A stretch of DNA of 64,000 nucleotides. It comes from Janthinobacterium sp. FW305-129 (GTDB lineage Bacteria > Pseudomonadota > Gammaproteobacteria > Burkholderiales > Burkholderiaceae_D). How positions within the stretch are numbered: position 1 is the stretch's first letter; the number at the start of each line of letters is the position of its first letter. The position numbers were made by a program, and so were the translations under genes. The stretch is from contig NZ_JACYMM010000018.1 of NCBI RefSeq assembly GCF_020858115.1, positions 1 through 64,000 on the forward strand, given 5' to 3'. The notes beneath the pieces are model-generated. The model saw only the letters and a list, made by a program, of their open reading frames with translations, had not been told where the DNA came from and ran no database searches. This document shows positions 1-8,315 of the stretch, piece by piece.

Positions 1-13
1 GTAAAAAGTTTTT

Positions 14-89
14 GGGTCGTTAGCTCAGCTGGTAGAGCAGCGGACTTTTAATCCGTTGGTCGCAGGTTCGAATCCCGCACGGCCTACCA
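14..89 (+). tRNA. tRNA-Lys (anticodon TTT)
   Basis: A complete cloverleaf can be folded. The acceptor stem pairs 14-20 with 79-85, the anticodon loop is CTTTTAA with TTT at 47-49, the T loop is TTCGAAT, and CCA is encoded at 87-89. Two acceptor pairs are wobbles: G1 with U72 and U4 with G69. The body closely resembles other proteobacterial tRNA-Lys genes. The 3' end points into the AT-richer block that follows, the usual geometry for an integration target, but no integrase or repeated tRNA end is seen in the window. Confidence 0.97.
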
Positions 90-101
90 AATACTTCAGA
101 G

Positions 102-129
102 AAGCCAACCGTTTGCGGTTGGCTTTTTT
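102..129 (+). terminator. Rho-independent terminator of tRNA-Lys
   Basis: A perfect nine-base stem (102-110 with 117-125) closes a six-base loop and runs into a T tract, 12 bases after the encoded CCA. Confidence 0.9.
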
Positions 130-318
130 GTTTTTGGGCGCTCTAAAATCTACTACAACAGACATCGAAACTAGGGCGCCCTGTCCAGCCACCTCTCCCA
201 TCAAGCATCTATGATTACCACTTTTCCGTGAAGAGACCGCTGGCTACTCCGTACGAAGACTGCTTCCTCAGTTATCAAACTGCAGCATGATCAGCTAAAT
301 TCTTTGCAACTATTCAGG

Positions 319-1509
319 ATGGATAGTAGCATCGAGTTTTCTTTCCGAATATTCCAAATGCTAACTCAAGGTTTCTTTGCTGAGATATCTAATCTCGTAA
401 GACTTTACGTAGTGTCGCTAAGGTCATTCAGTTCACTTCAGACTGAAATTAAGAGCATGTCAAAAGAACGACATGAAGAGCGGATATTTTTAAAATATGA
501 CAAGAAAATTAATCTACCCCATTATTGGGAAACGAAAGCATTTTTAAATCTTGAAGCGCAAAATTACCTGCGCGAAGTTATTTTCGTTCGCCTAATCTCT
601 GCTACCGAAGTAATGTTGCAAGACTATGCGAAAATCATATACAGCGCCAATCGAGCTACCCTTTTAGGCAAAGAAATTAAGATTGACACAAATCTCCTAT
701 CCACCTTTCAAACCATCGATGAAGTTTGGTCGAAAATTGTTCGAGAAGAATGCAGAAATCTCAACGGCAGAAAATTCTCAGATATAATTGAATACTACAA
801 AATAAAATTCAATATAAATCTTCGCCGCTTCGCTGAAATCGTTGCAATTGAAGAGATGTATGATCAGAGAAATATACTTGTCCATGCACTGGGTCATACA
901 GATGATGCATTTAGAAAAAAATATAGCTCAAATCAATCATTTCTCGCAATTACAGACAAAAATCTGAGGCAATGCTTCACAAATCTAGAGGCATTTCACG
1001 AATTTGTACGGCGAGCCAGCTTTAAAAAAATAAACCCTACCAATGGAATAAATAGATCATTCCAACTAGTATTGAAAATCAGGATAAACGAAGAAAGTGC
1101 AAACCATCTTTTCGATCCAAATTATTTATTTAACTTCAAAAATAAAATGCACCCCCTATCTTCCGTAACAATTTCCAACCTAAGAAATAAAACCGAAGTA
1201 GATTTGATACTATCAGGACCTCGGGAAATTGTATCAGAGTACATTCAAATAATAAAACATATCGAAGATACAAGAAAGATACTATCAGTAACGCGTCGTG
1301 ATGTCATGAGTCGATCACATAAAACAAAACTTTCAGACGAGAAACTGGATGAAATATTTTCCTACATTCAAACAAGGCCATGGCCAGAAGGAATCAAGCA
1401 AAAAATTTCTGATGAAATGGGAATTTCAAAAACACAAATATCTTATGCATTCAATTTAATTCTCGAACAGGAAGATGAATTCTTAAGAAGAGCAACTACA
1501 ACTATTTAG
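319..1509 (+). CDS. HEPN-like protein with C-terminal helix-turn-helix (unknown function)
   Basis: I do not recognise a named family. The middle is helical and ends in an RNILVH motif (codons 868-885), which fits the RX4-6H signature of HEPN ribonuclease-fold domains found in toxins and defence proteins. The last 60 residues (IKQKISDEMGISKTQIS) look like a winged or simple helix-turn-helix. Codon use is strikingly AT-rich and Lys/Ile/Asn-rich compared with the rest of the window, suggesting transfer. The start is uncertain: ATG 319 gives 396 residues, TTG 304 adds five, and ATG 457 gives 350. None has a well-spaced ribosome site. It converges with the next gene. HEPN is inferred from one motif and helical context; RNase activity is not shown. 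Confidence 0.6.
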   Translation: MDSSIEFSFRIFQMLTQGFFAEISNLVRLYVVSLRSFSSLQTEIKSMSKERHEERIFLKYDKKINLPHYWETKAFLNLEAQNYLREVIFVRLISATEVMLQDYAKIIYSANRATLLGKEIKIDTNLLSTFQTIDEVWSKIVREECRNLNGRKFSDIIEYYKIKFNINLRRFAEIVAIEEMYDQRNILVHALGHTDDAFRKKYSSNQSFLAITDKNLRQCFTNLEAFHEFVRRASFKKINPTNGINRSFQLVLKIRINEESANHLFDPNYLFNFKNKMHPLSSVTISNLRNKTEVDLILSGPREIVSEYIQIIKHIEDTRKILSVTRRDVMSRSHKTKLSDEKLDEIFSYIQTRPWPEGIKQKISDEMGISKTQISYAFNLILEQEDEFLRRATTTI

Positions 1510-1603
1510 ATTTTAAGGGAGCGTCTTTCCGACATAAAAATTTTTCCCACTAAAATATTTTGCAGAATTTTTTACACAAAACTTAAAAATAACCACATTC
1601 CAA

Positions 1604-3004
1604 TTAAAAAAGTAAGCGACAAATATCTCCAGCGGCATTTAGTCCGCCACGATAGTCACTACCAGATTTCGGCAAAATAAAAGTATAACGTGAGTCATTC
1701 TGATATACGAGCTTACAATGTTTCCCATCTTCGCTTATGGAAAATCCGATCTGCTCTAGGTCCCGTTTTGTTCTAGCATCCATACTTTGATATCCCCGGA
1801 GAAGCGTTTTAATTTTTTCCCGATTTCGCACCCTTTCAGCACCTATTACATTGGCAGATACTAATGCTTGCAAAATGTGCTGCCGACGGCCATCTGGTGT
1901 AACGCGACCAATTCCGCTTTCAAGAGCTTCCATTATTGAATCTAATATTTCACCTTCATATAGGTCACATTCTCCACCAGTATCTAACGTGATTCCATCG
2001 CCGCCACGATCCTGCATAGCATATCGACGAACTTCAGCCTTAAGACGAATAATCTCAGATTCTGCAGCTTGAAGTCCCGCATCTTTTGAACGTAGTTCAT
2101 CCTCGTACAAATCCACATAGTTCTGGGTCTCTTTCGATCCTTCATCCTTTAGACAATTAATCAAACGACGTGATTTAAGCTCTTTTATCGCTGCAAGCGT
2201 ACAACGAACCATCGGTCGTCGATTAATTAATGAAAGACGTAGTTCATCAAATATCAACTGTTCAATGGATCCAGCAGAAACAGCACCAGAAGCAAAAAAA
2301 GAACGTTTCCCGCCACCTTCTGGCCAGTACAGAGCAATAGTGCCTCCGTAAACATTCTTACGCTGCGTTAAGGCCATAAGCCCAAGCGAAAAATCTCTGT
2401 TGGGCTCAACAACTACGTGCGCCATGCCCGTCAATAACGCTGCAAGTGCATTAGGGTCAACCAAGTAAGGGCCGTGAAATGGAGCGCTTACATAGATGAT
2501 CGGCATATACGAGTACGTTTCACCTCGAACGCAACTTGCCGCCAAGTCAATTTCCGAGGAGGTGAAGACAACTGGCGTATCAGCGACTTTAAATTCACCA
2601 TCAACGCCACAGCCTAACTCTTCAAGAAGTACTCTTAGCAATACTGGTTTTTTCGCTACCGGAACTTTTGCTCTAGGATGCAATGGGTCGCATTCGATCC
2701 TAATACTTACCCATGCAGTTGACGGTAGTAGCGCCAGGACAATCGTAGTTATCCATTCAAAATCGGCATCTGATTTACGATAAATCACAGCCGCTGACTC
2801 GCTATCAGCTGTACTTTCGCAGATTGATTCGATAGATTCGGTTTCTTCCACCGCGTCCCATGCTTCACCGATACCAAGTCCGGCAAGAGACTTGGCATTG
2901 AAGTTCGTATATCGAGAACCAAGCAACCACTTTTTCACTGCCGCAAAAAAATCAACACTAGCTATTTCGATAGGAACAGGGACCTCTGTAGCGAAAGAGA
3001 GCAT
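1604..3004 (-). CDS. Hypothetical protein with coiled coil and HicA-like C-terminus
   Basis: This is a 466-residue cytosolic protein without signal or membrane segment. Residues about 1-270 form an unrecognised alpha/beta region. Residues about 285-330 are Glu/Lys/Arg-rich and likely coiled coil. The last 60 residues (IGFSISEDGKHCKLVY then LPKSGSDYRGGLNAAGDI) resemble the small dsRNA-binding-like fold of HicA toxins and tails of several phage-defence proteins. That resemblance is from memory and moderate. The ATG at 3004 has GAGG nine bases upstream. Base composition is less GC-rich than the core genes. It points toward the HEPN-like gene, tail to tail, so the two are not an operon but share the block behind tRNA-Lys. 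Confidence 0.7.
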   Translation of the reverse strand: MLSFATEVPVPIEIASVDFFAAVKKWLLGSRYTNFNAKSLAGLGIGEAWDAVEETESIESICESTADSESAAVIYRKSDADFEWITTIVLALLPSTAWVSIRIECDPLHPRAKVPVAKKPVLLRVLLEELGCGVDGEFKVADTPVVFTSSEIDLAASCVRGETYSYMPIIYVSAPFHGPYLVDPNALAALLTGMAHVVVEPNRDFSLGLMALTQRKNVYGGTIALYWPEGGGKRSFFASGAVSAGSIEQLIFDELRLSLINRRPMVRCTLAAIKELKSRRLINCLKDEGSKETQNYVDLYEDELRSKDAGLQAAESEIIRLKAEVRRYAMQDRGGDGITLDTGGECDLYEGEILDSIMEALESGIGRVTPDGRRQHILQALVSANVIGAERVRNREKIKTLLRGYQSMDARTKRDLEQIGFSISEDGKHCKLVYQNDSRYTFILPKSGSDYRGGLNAAGDICRLLF

Positions 3005-3102
3005 TTAATATCCTCAAGAACGTTGGGTGCTGCCAAGACACTAGCAATAATGACAACCAAGAGTATCGTCCTTTTTATTGTTGATGGGCAAGAAATATTT
3101 CA

Positions 3103-3138
3103 CACACTAGGCCGAGGTCACACACCAGGCCGGGGTCA
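3103..3138. repeat. Two tandem imperfect 18-base repeats
   Basis: The units at 3103-3120 and 3121-3138 are adjacent and differ at two positions (core AGGCCGAGGTCA against AGGCCGGGGTCA). They lie in the gap between the AT-richer block and the first GC-rich core gene. They do not match the tRNA-Lys 3' end, so they are not an obvious attachment site. Confidence 0.6.
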
Positions 3139-3200
3139 AGTCCGCCATTCATACACGATTTCAGCCTTGACCGCCTCCATCTGCAGCAAGTTGCACTTTA

Positions 3201-4010
3201 TCAAACACCGATATTGCTCGATTCACTGCCATGCCCTTCCCCATACCTCCCCGGCGTCACCCCCATCACCCGCTTGAACATGGCAATAAAGGCGCTGACG
3301 TTGTCGTAGCCCAGGTCCAGCGCAATCGTCGTGACGGGCTGGCCGGCGGCCAATCGTTCCAGGGCGCGCAGGATGCGGGCGCGCTGGCGCCAGGCGGAGG
3401 GCGTAAAGCCCGTCTCGATGGTAAAACGACGCGCCAGGGTGCGCGGCGAGACGCCGGTCCAGGCGGCCAGTGCTTCCACGCCCCGCTCGTCGGCCAGGTC
3501 ATCGAGCACGGCGCGTGCCACGCGCAGCAGGCGCGGGTCCGTGGGTAACGACAAACCGAACGGCTCGTGCGGCGCGGCGGCGATCTCGTCGAGGATCACG
3601 CCCGCCACCCGGGCTTGCCGCGCATCCAGTGCGTCCGGCGCGCTATCGTTCCAGGCGCTGGCGCGGCCCACCGCTTCGCGCAGCAAGCCCGAGACGCGCA
3701 TCACGCACGGCGCGGCGGGCAAGCCGGCGCAGCTGGCCTCGTCCACATACACGCTCCAGCCCGCAAACGGGCCGTGCGAACGCAGCGCGTGGATGTGATG
3801 GGGCGGCATCCACACGCAATGGCTGGCCGGCACCACCCACTGGCCGCTGTCGGCAGCGACGGAAAGCAAGCCCCGCATGGCGCCGAACAGCTGGCCGCTG
3901 GCATGGCGGTGCGCCGCCGTCACCCGTTCCTGTGGCTGGACAATGCGCAAGGCGCGCAGCGGCGGCGGCGATGCGGGAAAAATTGGCGGATTTGACGTAT
4001 CGAATGACAT
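3201..4010 (-). CDS. AraC-family transcriptional regulator
   Basis: This 269-residue protein has an N-terminal cupin-like sensing domain (VVPASHCVWMPPHHIHALRS, residues about 55-80) and a C-terminal pair of helix-turn-helix motifs ending in LDLGYDNVSAFIAMFKRVMG followed by TPGRY, the standard AraC signature. This layout is common in the AraC_binding plus HTH_18 group that often controls a neighbouring transporter or enzyme. The start chosen is ATG 4010; a TTG five codons upstream is also open. It is divergent from the small gene at 4077, with 66 bases between, so both could be controlled from that gap. The inducer cannot be told from the sequence. Confidence 0.93.
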   Translation of the reverse strand: MSFDTSNPPIFPASPPPLRALRIVQPQERVTAAHRHASGQLFGAMRGLLSVAADSGQWVVPASHCVWMPPHHIHALRSHGPFAGWSVYVDEASCAGLPAAPCVMRVSGLLREAVGRASAWNDSAPDALDARQARVAGVILDEIAAAPHEPFGLSLPTDPRLLRVARAVLDDLADERGVEALAAWTGVSPRTLARRFTIETGFTPSAWRQRARILRALERLAAGQPVTTIALDLGYDNVSAFIAMFKRVMGVTPGRYGEGHGSESSNIGV

Positions 4011-4076
4011 AAACAACGCAGGCAAGACAATCCGGCCATCATACAGTGAAGTCTTTCCAACCCTCAGGAGTTCGCC

Positions 4077-4334
4077 ATGCGCGCAGAAGACGTATTAGCC
4101 GATCAACAAAACCAGGCCCAGTTCAAGGGCGTCACCGTGCGCAAGGGCACGGTGGGCGCTTTTCTCGCCAATGCCCGGCTGTGGCTGGACGACGCCAGCA
4201 GCAGCGACGACAAGGCCATCGCTGAGCGCGACATTGTCGACGCCCTGCCCGCCCTGCACGCGCTGGGACTGTTCGACATCGTGCAAGTACGCGATGCGGC
4301 GCTGCGCGAACTGGTGGCCGCGTCCGCCGCGTAA
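4077..4334 (+). CDS. Small conserved hypothetical protein (85 aa)
   Basis: A well-placed AGGAG lies eight bases before the ATG, and the composition matches the core genome, so it is probably a real gene. The product is acidic and soluble, with no signal peptide or membrane segment. It has a helical C-terminus (DALPALHALGLFDIVQVRDAA). I do not recognise a family. It lies 66 bases from the divergent AraC gene and 66 bases before yigZ on the same strand, so it may be an AraC target or may share a transcript with yigZ. Confidence 0.75.
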   Translation: MRAEDVLADQQNQAQFKGVTVRKGTVGAFLANARLWLDDASSSDDKAIAERDIVDALPALHALGLFDIVQVRDAALRELVAASAA

Positions 4335-4400
4335 GCTGGCAGGCTCGTCCCCGGCGCGCATTTCCTCTATCATGCTGCTTTGCCCGCCTTCGCACCCGCC

Positions 4401-5006
4401 ATGCCGTTTACCATTGCCGCCCCCGTCCACAGCGAACTGATCATCAAGAAAAGCCGTTTCATCGGTTGCGTGCAGCCGATGACGGACCGCGCCAGCGCGC
4501 AGCAGGTGGTCAATGACTTGAAGGCCCAGCATCCGGGCGCCTGCCATGTGTGCTGGGCGCTGCGGGCGGGCGGGCAGTCGGCGGCCGTCGACGATGGCGA
4601 ACCGAGCGGCACGGCCGGGCGGCCCATGCTCGACGTGCTGCGCCACCAGGACCTGGAAGGCGTGCTGGCCACCGTGGTGCGCTATTTTGGCGGCATCAAG
4701 CTCGGTGCGGGCGGCCTGGTGCGCGCCTACACGGACAGCGTGGCGCAAGCGTTATTGCAGGCGGAAAAGACGGCCATCGTGCGCCAGCGCAGCCTGCGCT
4801 GCACGGTGCCGTATGCGATGGAAGGCATGCTGCGCCGCGAACTCGATGGCGCCGGCGCCACCTTGCTCAACGTTGCGCATGGCGACGCCGTGCTGTTCGA
4901 CTTCAGCCTGCCTGAAACGGCGGCCACCGCCCTGCTGGCCCATCTGCATGAGGCGGGCAATGGGCGGATAGCCTGGCTGAAAGTAGAGACAGAAGAGGAA
5001 GAATAA
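4401..5006 (+). CDS. yigZ: YigZ/IMPACT family protein (UPF0029)
   Basis: The product is 201 residues. The N-terminal UPF0029 fold carries the family signature DDGEPSGTAGRPML, then VVRYFGGIKLGAGGLVRAY at residues about 68-115, followed by a C-terminal DUF1949-type ferredoxin-like region. E. coli YigZ and eukaryotic IMPACT belong here. IMPACT modulates the GCN2 stress kinase; the bacterial role is not settled, though nucleic-acid or ribosome binding has been suggested. ATG 4401 is preferred over the in-frame TTG at 4380 because family proteins begin just before the FTI...SEFIIKKSRFI-like stretch seen here. It converges with the following membrane-protein gene, stops three bases apart. Confidence 0.93.
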   Translation: MPFTIAAPVHSELIIKKSRFIGCVQPMTDRASAQQVVNDLKAQHPGACHVCWALRAGGQSAAVDDGEPSGTAGRPMLDVLRHQDLEGVLATVVRYFGGIKLGAGGLVRAYTDSVAQALLQAEKTAIVRQRSLRCTVPYAMEGMLRRELDGAGATLLNVAHGDAVLFDFSLPETAATALLAHLHEAGNGRIAWLKVETEEEE

Positions 5007-5009
5007 AAC

Positions 5010-5399
5010 TTACAAGTTGGCTGGACGCTTGATCTGCAGCAAAATAAAATGCGTCCACGCCAGCGCCGGCAGCACCATCAGCAACAACATCAGTCCGGCC
5101 GGCATGTCCGGCACGAAACGCACGAAGCAGGCGAGAAAACTGGCGATGGCCAGCCAGAAACGCCAGTTGAAGGCATACGCCTTGCGCGCCACCGTGGCCA
5201 GGGCGATGCGCCAGAATTCCAGCAAGGCCCACAGGCCGCCCGTCAGCAACAGCGCGGCCAGGGCATTGGCGCCGGGGGCGTCGGCCCAGGTGCGCACGAG
5301 GTTGTACAGCAGCACGGGATAGCCGGCCGTGACGGCCAGGGTGGCCGGGCCGGCGGCGATGACAGCTTCAAACAGCTGCCCTTTGGAACGATGATCCAC
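5010..5399 (-). CDS. Small integral membrane protein, hypothetical
   Basis: The 129-residue product is predominantly hydrophobic, with about four probable transmembrane segments (near residues 12-32, 43-62, 78-95 and 100-120). No family motif is recognised. The start is GTG at 5399, with GGAG ten bases upstream. It follows the NTF2-like gene by 13 bases on the same strand, so the two probably form a two-gene transcript. Confidence 0.8.
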   Translation of the reverse strand: MDHRSKGQLFEAVIAAGPATLAVTAGYPVLLYNLVRTWADAPGANALAALLLTGGLWALLEFWRIALATVARKAYAFNWRFWLAIASFLACFVRFVPDMPAGLMLLLMVLPALAWTHFILLQIKRPANL

Positions 5400-5412
5400 T
5401 AAATCTTGCTCC

Positions 5413-5790
5413 TCAAGCCACGACGCCCGAATGGGCGGCGATCACTTGCAGCGCGCCGGCCGCATCCTGCGCCCAGACGCGCGTAAAACGGAAGTCGCCA
5501 TGCGTTTCCACGTCGTGATAACTGCCCGTCAACTGCATGCGCACGGAGACGACGGCCACGTTGCCATTGATGCGCACATGGCGCTCGGAAGCGCGCAGAT
5601 CGGTAATGGTCAGCAGACGCTGCTCGTGCGCGGCCAGATCCGCATGCTTGCTCAGCAAGTGGCCCAGGTGATTGGTAAACAATAAGTCATCGGCCAGCAA
5701 CCGACTCAGTACAGCCACATCGGAGGCCATCATGGCCAGGCGCAAGCGTTCTTCCGCATCGAGTACCTGTACTTCCGTTAAAGCATTCAT
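5413..5790 (-). CDS. NTF2-like / SnoaL-like (DUF4440) protein
   Basis: The 125-residue product has the cone-shaped NTF2 pattern: an N-terminal helix (LDAEERLRLAMMASDVAVLSRLL), LADDLLFTNHLGHLLSKHADL, then beta strands ending in FRFTRVWAQ, as in DUF4440/SnoaL proteins. These bind small ligands or act as non-catalytic or isomerase-like domains, and the substrate cannot be predicted. ATG 5790 is preferred to the longer form starting at 5838 because AAGGAA sits six bases upstream. It lies upstream of the small membrane-protein gene and is divergent from the symporter gene at 6053. Confidence 0.85.
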   Translation of the reverse strand: MNALTEVQVLDAEERLRLAMMASDVAVLSRLLADDLLFTNHLGHLLSKHADLAAHEQRLLTITDLRASERHVRINGNVAVVSVRMQLTGSYHDVETHGDFRFTRVWAQDAAGALQVIAAHSGVVA

Positions 5791-5943
5791 CTTTTTCCTT
5801 GAAATAATTGGCACGTCATTAATAAATAGGCAAAACATGCTGGCACGAAATCCATTTTTTCACAATCCGCCGGAAGACTTATGCCTGTGGAGCATATTTA
5901 TATAGCGTAATATTCGCAGCGGTATTGCGCAAAACGCCACCAT

Positions 5944-5959
5944 AGTACTGTACAGTGCT
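5944..5959. promoter_or_regulatory. Palindrome in the divergent NTF2-like/symporter gap
   Basis: A 16-base near-perfect palindrome with core ACTGTACAGT (only the third pair from each end fails) lies in the 262-base region between two divergent genes. It is a candidate operator; the protein that binds it is unknown. Confidence 0.4.
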
Positions 5960-6052
5960 TGCCCTTCCGCCCCGGGCTGGGGCAGCTGTCAGTTGTAGTA
6001 CTGTTTTATGTGCTCCGTGCAGTCTCGAATAAAACCAAGATAAGGCCCCTTC

Positions 6053-7453
6053 ATGGCAATTAATATCATCCTGAACCTGCTCGTTGCGTTGCTCGTCTTC
6101 GCTTTCATGTTCCATCAGCAACGCAAACACGCGACGTTTACCGTGCGCGTCTTCACGGGCCTGGGCCTGGGCGTGCTGCTCGGTGCGGCCGTGCAGTGGC
6201 TGTACGGCGCCGGCTCGCCCATCATCGCCGGCACCAATGAATACATCGACATCGTCGGCAGCGGCTACGTCAAACTGCTGCAGATGATCATCATGCCGCT
6301 GATCATGGTGTCCATCATTTCCGCCATTTTAAAGCTGAAGGATGCCAGTTCCCTGGGCAAGATCAGCGCGCTGACCATCGGCACCCTGCTCATCACCACG
6401 ACCATCGCCGCCGCGATCGGCATTTTGATGGCCAAACTGTTCGGCCTGACGGCCGTCGGCCTGACGTCGAGCGCTGCCGAAGTGGCGCGCGGCGTGCAGC
6501 TGCAAGGGTCGCTGGAAACGGCAAAAGCCCTGTCCCTGCCGAAACTGCTGGTCAGCTTCGTGCCGACCAACCCCTTCCTCGACATGACGGGCGCGCGCAA
6601 GACGTCGACCATCGCCGTGGTCGTGTTCTCCATCTTCATCGGCATCTCGGCCACGGGCATCGCCGCCAAGAAGCCGGAAATCTTCGCTTCCTTCGAAAGC
6701 TTCATGAAAGTGGCGCACGCCATCGTCATGCGCATGGTCACCCTGGTGCTGCGCCTGACGCCGTACGGCGTGTTCGCGCTGATGTTTGCAGTGGTGGCCT
6801 CGTCGAGCTACACGGACATCTTGAAATTGATCAACTTCGTCGTCGCCTCGTACAGCGCGCTGATATTGATGTTCCTCGTGCACCTGGCCATCATCGCCGG
6901 CGTGGGCCTGAACCCCTTGCGCTTCGTCAAGAAAGTCTTCCCCGTGCTGGCTTTCGCGTTCACGTCGCGCACCAGCGCCGGCTCGATCCCGATGAGCGTG
7001 CAGACGCAAACCCAGCGCCTGGGCACGCCGGAAGGCATCGCCAACTTCGCCGCCTCGTTCGGCTCGACCATCGGCCAGAATGGCTGCGCCGGCATCTATC
7101 CGGCCATGCTGGCCGTCATGATCGCCCCTACCGTCGGCGTCGACCCGTTCACCGTCAGCTTCCTGCTGCCCTTGCTGGCCATCATCACCATCGGCTCCGT
7201 CGGCGTGGCCGGCGTGGGCGGCGGCGCCACGTTTGCCGCGCTGATCGTGCTGTCGGCGATGGACTTGCCCGTCGCGCTGGCCGGCTTGCTGATCTCCGTC
7301 GAACCGCTGATCGACATGGGCCGCACGGCCCTGAACGTGAGCGGCTCGATCACGGCCGGCACCGTCACCAGCAGGGTCATGGGACAGACCGACCTGGCCG
7401 TCTACAACAGCGACGACGCACCCGACCTGGACGAAGCGGAACACGCCGCCTAG
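6053..7453 (+). CDS. tcyP: Cation:dicarboxylate-family symporter, TcyP-like (L-cystine)
   Basis: The 466-residue polytopic inner-membrane protein belongs to the DAACS (SLC1-like) family. The hallmark re-entrant hairpin and TM8 region (FTSRTSAGSIPMS, then NFAASFGSTIGQNGCAGIYPAM) follows the form typical of TcyP/YdjN cystine importers rather than the SSSxxTLP form of GltP or DctA. Length also fits TcyP. It probably imports cystine with a cation. ATG 6053 is preceded by AAGG. The C-terminus is acidic. It stands alone: upstream genes are divergent and the phosphatase gene downstream has its own start signals. Substrate specificity is inferred from the motif. Confidence 0.85.
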   Translation: MAINIILNLLVALLVFAFMFHQQRKHATFTVRVFTGLGLGVLLGAAVQWLYGAGSPIIAGTNEYIDIVGSGYVKLLQMIIMPLIMVSIISAILKLKDASSLGKISALTIGTLLITTTIAAAIGILMAKLFGLTAVGLTSSAAEVARGVQLQGSLETAKALSLPKLLVSFVPTNPFLDMTGARKTSTIAVVVFSIFIGISATGIAAKKPEIFASFESFMKVAHAIVMRMVTLVLRLTPYGVFALMFAVVASSSYTDILKLINFVVASYSALILMFLVHLAIIAGVGLNPLRFVKKVFPVLAFAFTSRTSAGSIPMSVQTQTQRLGTPEGIANFAASFGSTIGQNGCAGIYPAMLAVMIAPTVGVDPFTVSFLLPLLAIITIGSVGVAGVGGGATFAALIVLSAMDLPVALAGLLISVEPLIDMGRTALNVSGSITAGTVTSRVMGQTDLAVYNSDDAPDLDEAEHAA

Positions 7454-7533
7454 GAAGCCATCCACCGGCGCGCCGCGCCTTGCCGCTTTCGTCTATATTG
7501 AATCGCAGTCAATACGGAGGAAGGCGCGAGGCG

Positions 7534-8298
7534 ATGGAACAGAAATGGCCGCAGCAAATCTGGATCGTGCGTCACGGCCAAAGTGCCGGCAACGTGGCGC
7601 GCGATGCCGCCGAAGCGGAAAAACAGTTATTGATCGCCATCGCCGAGCGCGATGTCGATGTACCCCTCTCCGAGCTGGGCGCGCGCCAGGCGCAAGCCCT
7701 CGGCGACTGGTTCGCCACCCTCCCCCCTGAACAACAACCGACCGTCGTGCTGTATTCGCCGTACGTGCGGGCGCAGCAGACGGCGCAAGCCGTGCTGGCG
7801 CGCATCGGTGCGGACAGCTTGAACTCCGTCGTGGCCGACGAGCGCCTGCGCGAAAAGGAATTCGGCATCCTCGACCGCCTGACCGTGCACGGCATCGCCA
7901 GCAAATACCCGGAATTGCACGAACAGCGCCAGCACGTGGGTAAATTCTACTTCCGCCCGCCGGGCGGCGAAAGCTGGTGCGACGTCATCCTGCGCCTGCG
8001 CAGCGTGCTCGACACCATCACCCGCGAATACCGGGGCGAACGGGTGCTGATCGTCGGCCACCAGGTCATCGTCAATTGCTTCCGCTACCTGCTGGAGCGC
8101 TGCGACGAGCACGCCATCCTGGCCATCGACAAGGCGGCCGACGTGCCCAACTGCGGCATCACCTCGTACGCCTTCAACCCCGCCCTGGGCAGGCACGGCA
8201 AGCTGCAGCTGGACCTGTGCAATTTTGTTGCGCCGCTGGAAGCGGCCGGCACACCCGTCACGGCCCAGCCCGACATGCCGGCGGCGCCGAAATCCTGA
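7534..8298 (+). CDS. Histidine phosphatase family protein
   Basis: The 254-residue product begins with IWIVRHGQSAGN, the RHG phosphohistidine motif of the phosphoglycerate-mutase-like superfamily. A conserved YSPYVRAQQTA motif, LREKEFG and a second catalytic histidine in VLIVGHQVIVN follow. It is a cytosolic phosphatase or mutase whose substrate is not evident. ATG 7534 is chosen because GGAGGAAGG lies about ten bases upstream; an in-frame TTG at 7480 would add 18 unrelated residues. It lies 17 bases upstream of the hydrate dehydratase gene, so the two are probably cotranscribed. Confidence 0.9.
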   Translation: MEQKWPQQIWIVRHGQSAGNVARDAAEAEKQLLIAIAERDVDVPLSELGARQAQALGDWFATLPPEQQPTVVLYSPYVRAQQTAQAVLARIGADSLNSVVADERLREKEFGILDRLTVHGIASKYPELHEQRQHVGKFYFRPPGGESWCDVILRLRSVLDTITREYRGERVLIVGHQVIVNCFRYLLERCDEHAILAIDKAADVPNCGITSYAFNPALGRHGKLQLDLCNFVAPLEAAGTPVTAQPDMPAAPKS

Positions 8299-8315
8299 TC
8301 CTTAGGAGGTCATCC

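Noticed and set aside
3005-3200. Possible right attachment site for an element in tRNA-Lys
   Set aside because: I looked for a copy of the tRNA 3' end here and saw none; the 18-base tandem repeat does not match it.
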